Made by a program: the position numbers and the translations under genes
Part shown: piece by piece, positions 53,079 through 62,226 of the stretch
How the letters are laid out: every line of letters starts with the position of its first letter
How positions within the stretch are numbered: the stretch's first letter is position 1
DNA from: Gp6-AA40 sp963772955
GTDB lineage: Bacteria > Acidobacteriota > Vicinamibacteria > Vicinamibacterales > UBA2999
Reading direction: 5' to 3'
NCBI GenBank assembly: GCA_963772955.1
Contig: CAVYZF010000003.1
Location: forward strand, 62,001-126,000
Length of the DNA stretch: 64,000 nt
The notes under the pieces: model-generated
Told to the model about the DNA's origin: nothing
Seen by the model: the letters and a program-made list of their open reading frames with translations, nothing else
Databases searched by the model: none

Positions 53079-56000
53079 TCACACAGTGTCCGGCTTTGGC
53101 CGGACCTCACCGGGCTGTCCGTCTTCTTCCGGTGTCGCCTCGACAACAGGGACGGTAATGCCGGCGAGTTGCGAGTACACGGAATAGCGCCGCTGCGCCG
53201 CCGCCTGAGACTCCGCAACGAATTTCTTGTACTGCGCGGGATCGGCGCGCTCCACCACCCGGAAACGTGATTCGTTGCGCAGGTAGTCGACTACCCTCGC
53301 CTTCGGTGGACCATAATCGAGGTGGAGTGGCGGCTCACCCTTGACAAGCCGCCGCGGGTCGAAGCGATAGAGTGGCCACACACCGGAATCGACTGCGAGC
53401 TTCTGCTGCGCGGCGCCGTTGGCCATGTCGTATCCGTGGGCGATGCAATGGCTGTAAGCCACGATCAGCGAGGGACCGGCATACGACTCGGCTTCGAGAA
53501 ACGCCTGGGCGGTCTGCGCCATCTTCGCGCCGAATGCGACACGGGCCACGTAGACGTGGCCGTACATGTTGGCCAGCAGGCCGAGGTCCTTCTTCCCCAC
53601 TGGCTTTCCGGCCGCGGCGAACTTCGCGGCCGCCCCAAGCGGCGTGGCCTTCGACTGCTGGCCCCCGGTGTTCGAGTACACCTCGGTGTCGAGGACGAGA
53701 ATGTTGACGTCGCGCCGGTTGGCCAGCACGTGATCGAGGCCGCCGTATCCGATGTCGTACGCCCACCCGTCACCACCGACCAGCCACACGCTCTTCTTCA
53801 CGAGGTAGTCGGCAAGTGTCTCGAGCCGGCGCGCCTCGGCGGATGTCTGCGCGGCGAGTTGACCACGCAGCGCACGCACGCGATCGCGTTGCGCGGCGAT
53901 GCCGGCTTCGTTCGACTGATCCGCGTCGAGCAGCACCGTGGCCAGGCCGTCGCCGATCTGCGGCGCAAGGCGCTGGACGAGCGCGCGCGCCGCGGCGACG
54001 TGCGCGTCGAGGGCGAGGCGAAAGCCGTACCCGAACTCGGCGTTGTCCTCGAACAGCGAGTTCGCCCACGCCGGTCCCCGTCCGTCCCGATTCGTGGTGT
54101 ACGGCGTCGTCGGCAAGTTGCCACCGTAGATCGACGAGCAGCCAGTGGCGTTGGCAATGAGCAGGCGGTCGCCGAACAACTGCGTGAGCATCTTCAGGTA
54201 CGGCGTCTCGCCGCAACCGGCGCACGCGCCCGAGTACTCGAACAGCGGTTCCAGGAACTGGGAGCTTTTGTGATCGAGTCGGATGATCGAGGTTCGGTTC
54301 ACTTCGGGGAGATCGAGGAAGAAGTCGTAGTTGGCGCGCTCGCTCTCGCGCAGCGGCGCCTGCGGATGCATGTCGATCGCTTTGTGCTTCGGGTTGGTGC
54401 GGTCCTTGGCCGGGCAGACGTTGACGCACAGATTGCACCCGGTGCAGTCCTCGGGTGCCACCTGGATCGTGTAGCGCTTGCCCTTGTGCTCGTTGCCCTT
54501 GTACGGCGTGGACTTGAACGTCTGCGGCGCGGCGGCGAGCGAACCCTCGTCGTAGACCTTCGCGCGAATCGCCGCGTGCGGACACACCAGCGCACACTGG
54601 TTGCACTGAATACAGATCTTCGAGTCCCAGACGGGAATCTCGAAGGCGATGTTTCGCTTTTCCCACTTGGCGGTCGCGACCGGCCACGTCCCATCGACAG
54701 GAAACGCGCTCACTGGCAGCAGGTCACCTTTGCCGGCCAGCATCACGGCCGTGACCTTCTGCACGAAGTCCGGTGCCTTCTGAGACACCAGCGGTGGACG
54801 AGCGTATCGCGCGCTCACGGCCGCAGGCACAGGGATCTCGTGCAAGTTCGCGAGCGACTGATCCACGACCTCGCAGTTCCGCCGCACGACTTCCGGGCCG
54901 CGTTTGCCGTAGGTCTTCTCGATGGCCTTCTTGATGTGCGCAATCGCCTGGTCACGCGGCAGGAGTCCGGAGATCGCAAAGAAACACGTCTGCATGATCG
55001 TGTTGATGCGAGTGCCCATACCCGCGCGCTTCGCCAGGTCGTAGGCGTCGATGGCAAAGAAGCGGATTCGTCTCTCGATGATCTGTTCCTGCAGTTCTCT
55101 CGGCAGGTGATCCCACACGGCCCCGGTGTCGAACGGCGCGTTCAGCAGAAACGCCGCGCCGGGTGCCGCGTGCTCGAGCAGGTCGATCTTGTCCACGAAC
55201 TCGAACTGGTGACAGGCCACGAAGCCGGCGCGATCGACGAGGTACGCGGACCTGATCGGCGTGCGGCTGGTGCGCAGATGCGAAACGGTGATCGCCCCTG
55301 ATTTCTTCGAGTCGTAGACGAAGTATCCCTGCGCGAAGAGATCCGTCTCCTGGCCGACGATCTTGATCGAGTTCTTGTTCGCGCCGACTGTGCCATCAGC
55401 GCCGAGTCCGTAGAACAGCGACGCCGAGACATCCTCCCCCTCGGTTCGAAACGACGGATCCCAGGCGAGCGAGGTGTGCGTCACGTCGTCGACGATGCCG
55501 ACTGTGAAGTGGCGGCGTGGCGTGTCCTTCGCCATCTCGTCGAACACGCTCTTGACCATCGCCGGCGTGAACTCTTTCGACGACAGGCCGTAGCGGCCGG
55601 CGATGACGCGCGGCGGCGCGGCGAACGGCAGGCGGCCTTCGGCGTGCGCTTCAGCGAGCGCAGCGGTGACGTCGAGATAGAGCGGATCACCAATCGCACC
55701 TGGCTCCTTGGTGCGATCAAGCACCGCCACATTGCGCACCGAGCGCGGCAGTGCGGCCAGGAACGCGGTACTCACGAACGGCCGGTACAGCCGCACCTTG
55801 AGGACGCCGACCCTTTCGCCGCGCCGGGTCATGTACTCGACGGTCTCGTGCACGGTGTCGGCGCCCGATCCCATGATCACGATCACGCGCTCCGCCTCGG
55901 GCGGGCCGAAGTACTCGAACAGGCCGTACCGGCGGCCGGTCAGCTCCGCCAGCCGCCTCATCGCGCGCTCGACGACGTCGGGGCATTCGTCGTAGAAGCG

Positions 56001-56702
56001 GTTGGCGGCTTCGCGCGCCTGGAAGAACACGTCGGGATTCTGCGCGGTTCCGCGGATCACCGGCCGATCGGGCGTCAGCCCGCGCTGGCGATGAGCAAAG
56101 ATCGACGGTTCCGCGATCATCGCGCGCAGGTCGTCGTCGGCGAGCTCCTCGATCTTCGCGACCTCGTGCGAGGTCCTGAAGCCATCGAAGAAGTGCAGGA
56201 AGGGAATGCGCGCCTCGAGCGTTGACGCATGCGCCACGGCCGCCATGTCGTGCGCTTCCTGGACGGAGTTTGAGCACAGGAGCGCGAAGCCGGTCTGGCG
56301 GCAGGCCATCACATCGGAGTGATCCCCGAAGATCGACAACGCATGCGTCGCCAGCGTCCGTGCGGCCACGTGCATCGTGAAGGGCGTGAGCTCGCCCGCG
56401 ATCTTGTACATGTTGGGGATCATCAGCAGCAGGCCCTGCGACGCCGTGAAGGTCGTCGCCAGCGAGCCTGCCTGCAGCGCGCCATGGACGGCACCGGCGG
56501 CGCCACCCTCCGACTGCATCTCCGCCACCTCGGGCACGGCGCCCCACAGGTTCGGGATCTTGCGGCTGGACCACTCGTCGCAGAGCTCGGCCATCGGACT
56601 GCTTGGCGTGATCGGGTAGATGGCGATCGTCTCGCTCGCCCGATACGCGACCGATGCGGCCGCTTCGTTTCCGTCGACCGTGATCCGGCGCCTGCTCGTC
56701 AT
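53079..56702 (-). CDS. nifJ: Pyruvate:ferredoxin (flavodoxin) oxidoreductase
   Basis: 1207 aa, the usual single-chain length. Cytoplasmic: pyruvate + CoA to acetyl-CoA + CO2 with reduction of ferredoxin or flavodoxin. ATG 56702 follows GGAGG. Domain I starts RITVDGNEAAASVAYRASE. A ferredoxin-like domain holds two [4Fe-4S] motifs, CIQCNQCALVCP (about 696) and CTGCNLCVNVCP (about 750). CAGCGETP (about 823) and GDGWAYDIGYGG (about 977) belong to the cluster/TPP region. The gene is oxygen-sensitive-type metabolism in a cytochrome-rich neighbourhood: 19 nt upstream is the hexahaem cytochrome gene, 15 nt downstream the PyrD-like gene. Confidence 0.95.
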   Translation of the reverse strand: MTSRRRITVDGNEAAASVAYRASETIAIYPITPSSPMAELCDEWSSRKIPNLWGAVPEVAEMQSEGGAAGAVHGALQAGSLATTFTASQGLLLMIPNMYKIAGELTPFTMHVAARTLATHALSIFGDHSDVMACRQTGFALLCSNSVQEAHDMAAVAHASTLEARIPFLHFFDGFRTSHEVAKIEELADDDLRAMIAEPSIFAHRQRGLTPDRPVIRGTAQNPDVFFQAREAANRFYDECPDVVERAMRRLAELTGRRYGLFEYFGPPEAERVIVIMGSGADTVHETVEYMTRRGERVGVLKVRLYRPFVSTAFLAALPRSVRNVAVLDRTKEPGAIGDPLYLDVTAALAEAHAEGRLPFAAPPRVIAGRYGLSSKEFTPAMVKSVFDEMAKDTPRRHFTVGIVDDVTHTSLAWDPSFRTEGEDVSASLFYGLGADGTVGANKNSIKIVGQETDLFAQGYFVYDSKKSGAITVSHLRTSRTPIRSAYLVDRAGFVACHQFEFVDKIDLLEHAAPGAAFLLNAPFDTGAVWDHLPRELQEQIIERRIRFFAIDAYDLAKRAGMGTRINTIMQTCFFAISGLLPRDQAIAHIKKAIEKTYGKRGPEVVRRNCEVVDQSLANLHEIPVPAAVSARYARPPLVSQKAPDFVQKVTAVMLAGKGDLLPVSAFPVDGTWPVATAKWEKRNIAFEIPVWDSKICIQCNQCALVCPHAAIRAKVYDEGSLAAAPQTFKSTPYKGNEHKGKRYTIQVAPEDCTGCNLCVNVCPAKDRTNPKHKAIDMHPQAPLRESERANYDFFLDLPEVNRTSIIRLDHKSSQFLEPLFEYSGACAGCGETPYLKMLTQLFGDRLLIANATGCSSIYGGNLPTTPYTTNRDGRGPAWANSLFEDNAEFGYGFRLALDAHVAAARALVQRLAPQIGDGLATVLLDADQSNEAGIAAQRDRVRALRGQLAAQTSAEARRLETLADYLVKKSVWLVGGDGWAYDIGYGGLDHVLANRRDVNILVLDTEVYSNTGGQQSKATPLGAAAKFAAAGKPVGKKDLGLLANMYGHVYVARVAFGAKMAQTAQAFLEAESYAGPSLIVAYSHCIAHGYDMANGAAQQKLAVDSGVWPLYRFDPRRLVKGEPPLHLDYGPPKARVVDYLRNESRFRVVERADPAQYKKFVAESQAAAQRRYSVYSQLAGITVPVVEATPEEDGQPGEVRPKPDTV

Positions 56703-56721
56703 GGCTGGTCCTCCGGATGTG

Positions 56722-58080
56722 TTACGGCGTTTCGATTTGAGTGTGGCAGAGTTCGCACTCGGCCCCGATGGTGGAGCCATCTGCGGCGGTATGCGAGTCG
56801 TCGTGACAGCGGAAGCAGCCTGTCGACGTGAAGTGGCCCCGGTTCGTCGGATACGAGCCAAACGAGACCATCATCGAGGGGAACACGTTCCGGCGATACA
56901 CCTCCTGAAGGCCGGCCACGCTTCGGTCGAGCGCCTTGGGATCGGCGGAACCAGAACTCTGCGACGAATAGAAGGCGCGGAGCCCGCTTTCAATTGCCTG
57001 CACGGCCTCGTCCTCATTTGCATAGGAGGCCTTCACCAGTCTGACGCCTTCACGCCGCACGTACGGAAGTTCCCGCGCAATCGACGATGCGGCGATGGCT
57101 CGATCGACGGCCTGTTCAGGCGTCGGAGCAATCGGATGGCCGATCGTGTTGTGGCAGTCGCGGCAGTCCATCGTCCGCCGAGTGCCATCGTTGATCGTTG
57201 CGTCGGTCGTGTCCGCTGCGCGGTACTCCTTGACCTGTCCGCTCGCGTTGGTCACCTTCACGTACGGGATCGTTTCGCGGGCTGCGTCTGTCGCGACGTA
57301 CTCGACGCGATTGGCCGGATCGGCGTGCCAGTGGATCGACCGCTTGGACGCCGGCGACGTGCCCATGTGCATCTGCATCACGGTCGCCGTCTCGGAGTTC
57401 GTTTCATCGTCGGCGAACTCGCGGAACGTGCGAACCCGATCCGGGACCGGATTTCCCGGACGATGGCAATTGAGGCAGGTTTGCTCGACGGAAGGCAGAT
57501 CGCCTCCAGGAGGAATCGGCTTCGGGACCGAGTTCGTCATCACGTGCACGAGTTGCCGGACACCCGCAAGCTTCGCGTGGACGAATCCTGAGGCACCTTC
57601 CCCGACGTGGCAGTTGACGCACGCGACGCGTGAGTGCGACGCCGCCTGCCAGGCAGCGAACTGCGGGTGCATCGGCGTGTGGCACACCTGACCGCAGAAG
57701 GTGGGCGATTCCATCGAATGCAGGCTGCCGTAGCCGGCCAGCAGGACGATGATGATGTTGACGGCGGTCAGGGCCGTGATGGCGAGCGCCGTCCGGCGGA
57801 CGCTGGCATTGCGGAAGTCGACGACCGGCCAGTCGCGTGCGGCGCTCGGGTCGCGTTCCAGCTTGCGCCGCTGCAGCGACATCCCTGCCGGGATGAGCAG
57901 CAGGCCCACCACGAACAGGACGGGAAGAGCGACGAAGACGACGAGGCCAGCGTACGGGTTGTCGAACAGGCCGGCCACCACCGCAATGGCCATCGCGATG
58001 AAGGCCACTGCGGCGCAGGTCGTGATCAGCGCGCCTGCGATTGCGAGCGGATGGCGCGCAAGCGCCTCACGTCCAGCCAC
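56722..58080 (-). CDS. Membrane-anchored hexahaem cytochrome c, NapC/NirT-like
   Basis: 452 aa. Three membrane helices (about 12-36, 42-65, 97-117) are followed by a periplasmic domain with six haem sites: an unusual CGQVCH (C129-C133, three residues between cysteines), then CVNCH (154), CLNCH (202), CRDCH (306), CFRCH (422) and CELCH (442). NapC/NirT proteins usually have one helix and four haems, so this is an enlarged relative. Probable quinol oxidation at the inner membrane and electron delivery to periplasmic cytochromes. It lies between the frameshifted cytochrome (9 nt) and the pyruvate oxidoreductase gene (19 nt). Confidence 0.87.
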   Translation of the reverse strand: MAGREALARHPLAIAGALITTCAAVAFIAMAIAVVAGLFDNPYAGLVVFVALPVLFVVGLLLIPAGMSLQRRKLERDPSAARDWPVVDFRNASVRRTALAITALTAVNIIIVLLAGYGSLHSMESPTFCGQVCHTPMHPQFAAWQAASHSRVACVNCHVGEGASGFVHAKLAGVRQLVHVMTNSVPKPIPPGGDLPSVEQTCLNCHRPGNPVPDRVRTFREFADDETNSETATVMQMHMGTSPASKRSIHWHADPANRVEYVATDAARETIPYVKVTNASGQVKEYRAADTTDATINDGTRRTMDCRDCHNTIGHPIAPTPEQAVDRAIAASSIARELPYVRREGVRLVKASYANEDEAVQAIESGLRAFYSSQSSGSADPKALDRSVAGLQEVYRRNVFPSMMVSFGSYPTNRGHFTSTGCFRCHDDSHTAADGSTIGAECELCHTQIETP

Positions 58081-58089
58081 CGGGCGCCC

Positions 58090-58451
58090 CTATTTCAGGC
58101 TCTGCATGTACGCCACGAGCGCGTCGATGTCGGCGGCCGGCAACTTGGCGTAGCGATCCGGCATCGGCGGCTTACGCCTTCGACTGGCTCTTCGTGGCCA
58201 TCTCCTTCGGAGTGACAATCCACGCCTTGGTGTCGGCAGCGCAGAGCTTCGTCCCGACTCCATCGAGCGGGTTCGCCTTCATCCCTTTGCCGCCGATGGC
58301 GTGACAGCCCTGACACTTCTGTGCCGCGTAGAGTTCCTGCTCCACGCTTGGCGTCCTGACCCGCTGCTGCGAGCGAGGGCAGCATCGCAGCGCCGAGTGT
58401 TACGGCGATCACCACCGTGAGAGTCCGTTTCGTCATGAACGCGATCGGCAT
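58090..58451 (-). pseudogene. Mono-haem cytochrome c, two frameshifts
   Basis: ATG 58451 has GGAGG upstream; the frame encodes signal peptide MTKRTLTVVIAVTLGAAMLP. The mature reading then continues one base off: VEQELYAAQKCQGCHAIGGK (haem CQGCH), GVGTKLCAADTKAWIVTPKE, then one base off again: KPPMPDRYAKLPAADIDALV and AYMQSLK with a stop at 58090. Each break is equivalent to one extra base. All class I cytochrome c elements are otherwise present, so a sequence error or a very recent loss is likely. Confidence 0.8.
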
Positions 58452-58485
58452 GCAGCCTCCATGGATGAACAGGTCGTGCGTCGAA

Positions 58486-60684
58486 CTACCAGTAGTATCG
58501 CGCGCCCAGAACGAAAGCATGCGCGGTGTACGGACGGTACACGTATCCGAGCACCAGCGAACTTGGCTGGGCAATGCCGTTTACGACAGATGGGTCGAAC
58601 GCGAAGTCGTACACACGGAACGGTTCGTAGAGATACGAGAGCGTTGCCGCCCACTGATTCGTCAGGCGATGCCTCACGTCAACGTGCAACTGCTGGAGCT
58701 TGTTGTACACGTTCGGAAGCTGGTTCGGCGGCGTGATCGGGCTCCCCGGAGGAATCGCATAGAGGTAGCTTCCCTCCGCATAGCTGTAGTCGTAGGACAC
58801 GCGCGCCTCGGTGTTCCGTCCAAACCGTGGAGGCCTGGCGTAGATCGAGAAGTAGTTCACGCGCTCCTTCGAGTCCGCAGTCCAGTTTCGCAGCGGGTCC
58901 GTTTCCTGCCCGGGATTCGCATTCCGGGATTGCTGAAATCCCGAATAGTGCTCGTAGTTGTAGGAAGCGCCCGCGCCCCAACCGTCGGGCCGCTGAAGAT
59001 CGGCAGCCACGGAGAAGACAGAGAACGTCGACTCCTGGAGCCCGAAATAGCTGTCGTCGTAGGTGTCCTTGCCGCCGCCGCCCGTGACGCTGAACGTCCA
59101 CAGATCGTTCGGGACGATATCGATCTGGCCGGTGAACTTGTTCCGGTCTCGATCCGCGATGTCGTAGTGCCGCAGCGCGGGCTGCTCGCCGATCTGCACG
59201 AGCAGGCTCTCGTCCAGCCCCGATCCCGTTCGATCCGAGTGCTCGTAGTCGGCGCGGAACGTCACCCATTGACTACCAACCGCGTCAGCCGTCACGCGAA
59301 ACACGTTCTCGCCAGTGCTCTCGAAGATGCGGAAGTCGTGGCCGGTGTTGTTGCGCGTGTATCCCACGGTCAACGAGACCGGCTGCAGCTTGCTCCACGT
59401 GGCGTCGGCGTCGAAGTTCGTCCGGCTGTGCGCGTACAGCTCGGGGCCACCAGTGGACGAGTTCGTGACCGACGTGTCGTAGTTGATGAACTGCGGGATG
59501 GCCGTGTGGGGCATCTGGTTGCTGTAGTCGTAGCGCCGCACGCGCGCACTGAAACGCCACTCGTCGAGTGGACGCGACACGAGATTCAGATTGGTCGAGA
59601 ACACGTCCGCCTGCGCTTCGGCGTTCGTCCTCGGCAGCGCGAGCTGCGGCAGCGTCGCGTTGATGGTGAACGGCTGCAACGGCTCGTCGTTGGTCCACGA
59701 TCCAAAGGACACGAAGCCGGTGAATTGCGTCCGATGCGCGAGCTTCGCATAACCGGACGCGCTCACGGTCTGCGCCGTGTTCGACGGCCACAGCGCCATC
59801 CGCCCGCGGCCCGGTGCGCTCGTCGAATCCGTCAACCGCAGCGGACTGTCCCACGTCAGCGTGTCGTCCAGGTTGTCGAACCATGAGCCGGTGTACGCCA
59901 CGCGCAGCATCTGCTTGTGGTTCGTCCACTCGGCGCCGAGATTGAAGTCGTTGGTCCGCGAGTCGTACGGCAGTGCCACCTCGACATCGTTGCTGAATCC
60001 GAAGCTGGCGCCCCACGGCAACTCGCCGACGTGTTTCTGCGTCGTGAAACTCGCCGTGAGATCCAACGTCGGCCGCGGCGTTGCGACCAGGCTCACATGC
60101 CCGACGTCGCGACGTTCGATGAGATCGAACTGGCTGGCGATCGGGACATAGACGTTGAGGCCGCCCCCGTTCTGAGCTTGTAGTTGCGCAGTGTCGTCGA
60201 GTTGCAGCGGACTCGGAGCGGGCGAGAATGGCGTTCTGGTATCGACGCTATAGAACTGCGGAATCTGATCCCACAGACCGGTCACGACGAACTTGCCGGG
60301 GCGCTGGTATTCGGCGCTGTAGTGCTGGTCACGCCACCCGACATTGTCGGCGGCGGCATTGAACAGCCACCGGCCGCCAGGGTCGTTGCGTTCAAAGCGG
60401 GCGTCGGTGAACAGCACACCGTCCCTGATGTCCTGATAGCGCTGGAATCGTGCCGGGTCACCATCGATGCTGCTGAAGCGTCCGCCGATCTGCAACTGGT
60501 TTGGCCGCGTATCGAACAAGCTGCGCGTATCGAGCTCGGCTGCAGGCGCCGGTGCCGGCTCCTGCGCCGCCGAGGCAGCGGCGGCACTGGCCGTCGCCGC
60601 AGCCAGCGTGGACTGCGCGCGTGCGGGCAGGGGGGCAACGAGGAACGCGAAGACGAGAAGGAGAATCAGCAGAAGTTGCCGCAC
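58486..60684 (-). CDS. MtrB/PioB-family outer-membrane beta-barrel
   Basis: About 732 aa. GTG 60684, with GGAGG upstream, starts signal peptide MRQLLLILLLVFAFLVAPLP. The mature protein is a large beta-barrel of alternating strands with many Tyr/Phe/Trp and ends VLGARYYW. It matches the decahaem-associated MtrB/PioB family in size, strand pattern (RWLFNAAADNVGWRDQHYSA) and neighbourhood. It contains no cysteine, so the CxxC seen in Shewanella MtrB is absent. It would sheathe the decahaem cytochrome encoded 14 nt upstream and carry electrons across the outer membrane. Confidence 0.85.
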   Translation of the reverse strand: MRQLLLILLLVFAFLVAPLPARAQSTLAAATASAAAASAAQEPAPAPAAELDTRSLFDTRPNQLQIGGRFSSIDGDPARFQRYQDIRDGVLFTDARFERNDPGGRWLFNAAADNVGWRDQHYSAEYQRPGKFVVTGLWDQIPQFYSVDTRTPFSPAPSPLQLDDTAQLQAQNGGGLNVYVPIASQFDLIERRDVGHVSLVATPRPTLDLTASFTTQKHVGELPWGASFGFSNDVEVALPYDSRTNDFNLGAEWTNHKQMLRVAYTGSWFDNLDDTLTWDSPLRLTDSTSAPGRGRMALWPSNTAQTVSASGYAKLAHRTQFTGFVSFGSWTNDEPLQPFTINATLPQLALPRTNAEAQADVFSTNLNLVSRPLDEWRFSARVRRYDYSNQMPHTAIPQFINYDTSVTNSSTGGPELYAHSRTNFDADATWSKLQPVSLTVGYTRNNTGHDFRIFESTGENVFRVTADAVGSQWVTFRADYEHSDRTGSGLDESLLVQIGEQPALRHYDIADRDRNKFTGQIDIVPNDLWTFSVTGGGGKDTYDDSYFGLQESTFSVFSVAADLQRPDGWGAGASYNYEHYSGFQQSRNANPGQETDPLRNWTADSKERVNYFSIYARPPRFGRNTEARVSYDYSYAEGSYLYAIPPGSPITPPNQLPNVYNKLQQLHVDVRHRLTNQWAATLSYLYEPFRVYDFAFDPSVVNGIAQPSSLVLGYVYRPYTAHAFVLGARYYW

Positions 60685-60698
60685 GTGTACCTCCGCTG

Positions 60699-61646
60699 CT
60701 AACGCATGAAGAACTGCCCCGACGGGTGGTTCGACCCGTGGACGTTCGAGTGGCAGTTCACGCACGACCGTCCGAACATCCGGTTGCTCTTGTTGGTCGT
60801 GATCTCGTCCTTGTCATAGAGCGTCGACGGATGCCGCGTGGCCACATGGCATCGTTGACAGAGCATCGGCATGCGGACGACCAGCATGCGGTCGTTCGAC
60901 GAACCGTGCGGGTCATGACAGGTGGCGCAGTTCTCCTTGACCGGCGCGTGCTCCCACAACATCGGGCCCCGCATCTCGGCGTGACAACTGGTGCACAACT
61001 CGGCGACCGAGCTTCCGACCTTCAGCGCTTTGACGTTGCTGATCGAGCCGTGCGGGTTGTGGCACGACGTGCACGTCATCTTGCCTTCGCGCACTGGCAT
61101 GTGCGCGACCGCGCGCTCGGTCTTGGTCACCTGCACGCGATGACAGGTCGCGCACAACTCGGTCTGGGTGGTCTTGACGAGTTGATGCGCAGTGGACTTC
61201 GGGCTGTGAACGCTGTGGCACGTCGTGCACGAGAGGTTGCGCCGCTCGTGCCCGCTTCCTTCCCAACCCGCGTGCTCACCGCGGTTGTGACAACTCAGGC
61301 AGCTCTCATTGATCTCGCCGGCCTTGATCTGCCCGAACTTTCGGATGTTTCCCTTGTTGTCGTCGTCCACGTGCGCCTGACCGGGCCCATGGCAGCTCTC
61401 ACAGCCGTGGGTAGCCGCGGGAGTCCGCGGGTTCGTCGCCATCGCATGTGGCGTGCCCTTGAGCGTTTCACCTTGTGTATGACACGCCTCGCACGTGTCG
61501 CTGCCCACGTAACCTGGTTGTGACGCCGCCGGCGCGGACGCCTGTTGCCCGGGCTGCAGAGCGTCTGGCGAGATCCCGCCGGTCCGCACGGTGATCACAC
61601 AGGCAAAGACACAGATCGCTACCGCGAAGCATGAGCGTTTCAACAC
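60699..61646 (-). CDS. Decahaem cytochrome c, DmsE/MtrA/PioA-like
   Basis: 315 aa from GTG 61646, with GGAG upstream. Signal peptide MLKRSCFAVAICVFACVITV. Ten CxxCH sites, spaced along the whole mature protein: CEACH (52), CESCH, CLSCH, CTTCH, CATCH, CTSCH, CTSCH, CATCH, CQRCH and CVNCH. Length and haem count match MtrA/DmsE, periplasmic cytochromes that insert in an MtrB-type barrel. The barrel gene follows after 14 nt, confirming the pairing. First gene of the minus-strand cytochrome cluster; its promoter should lie in 61647-61860. Confidence 0.93.
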   Translation of the reverse strand: MLKRSCFAVAICVFACVITVRTGGISPDALQPGQQASAPAASQPGYVGSDTCEACHTQGETLKGTPHAMATNPRTPAATHGCESCHGPGQAHVDDDNKGNIRKFGQIKAGEINESCLSCHNRGEHAGWEGSGHERRNLSCTTCHSVHSPKSTAHQLVKTTQTELCATCHRVQVTKTERAVAHMPVREGKMTCTSCHNPHGSISNVKALKVGSSVAELCTSCHAEMRGPMLWEHAPVKENCATCHDPHGSSNDRMLVVRMPMLCQRCHVATRHPSTLYDKDEITTNKSNRMFGRSCVNCHSNVHGSNHPSGQFFMR

Positions 61647-61883
61647 GACGATCTCCGGAACGAAAGGTTGCGGCAAGCACACCCCGTGCCCGGCTGGCAT
61701 ACTGAAGCCAATGCTCGGGAAGCGTTGCAATCAGCGGCCCTACTCTGCGGGTTGCTCCACGTTGCTGGAGGCACTCCCAAATATCGGAGTCTCAAATACT
61801 GTGAGCCACGGGCACTTGAATTCAACTGAAGATAATTCACGCACCGCGGAAAATTCTGCCGTGGAACGACTCCTGCTCCGCAT
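61647..61883. other. Upstream region of the cytochrome cluster
   Basis: Probable promoter region of the decahaem cytochrome operon (minus strand) and perhaps of the plus-strand genes. No coding sequence is supported. AT-richer than its surroundings around 61785-61855. No certain promoter or operator sequence was recognised. Confidence 0.35.
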
Positions 61884-62217
61884 GGAGTGCGCATCGATCG
61901 AGTGGTATGGCGTGGCGCTCAATCGCCATGACTGGAGTGAACCACTCGCACTCGCTGGCGTTCACACTGGAAACCCTGGGCGGCCGTTTACTGCTGCGCG
62001 GCATGTCGAACGCATACTGTGAGGCACTGACATTCGAGATCCCGCCGGTGCTCCGCGGGAGCCCGCACGTCTGGCGGCGCTGCATCGATCCGCGCTCACC
62101 TCCCCTGACGACATCCAACCCTGGAACACCGCGGCGGCACCCATCCCGGGCAGCACGCACCTCGTGCAGTCGCGCTCCCTCGTGCTGCTCGCCCTGCCGC
62201 GCGTCGTGCACAGTTGA
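61884..62217 (+). pseudogene. C-terminal remnant of a glycogen debranching enzyme (GlgX-like)
   Basis: Three frames in succession rebuild the tail of a GlgX-type enzyme: IEWYGVALNRHDWSE, then (shift near 61938) HSLAFTLETLGGRLLLRGMS and YCEALTFEIPPVL..WRRCID, then (shift near 62095) SPDDIQPWNTAA and SRSLVLLALPRVVHS with a stop at 62217. The pattern W(H/Y)G...DWS..S.SLAF and CID..PPDDI is characteristic of that C-terminal domain. The catalytic barrel is absent. It lies 9 nt before the phosphoketolase start. Confidence 0.65.
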
Positions 62218-62226
62218 GAGGACGTC

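Noticed and set aside
53322..55301. Long plus-strand frame antisense to pyruvate:ferredoxin oxidoreductase
   Set aside because: Shadow of a conserved 1207-residue enzyme; no start signal or domain.
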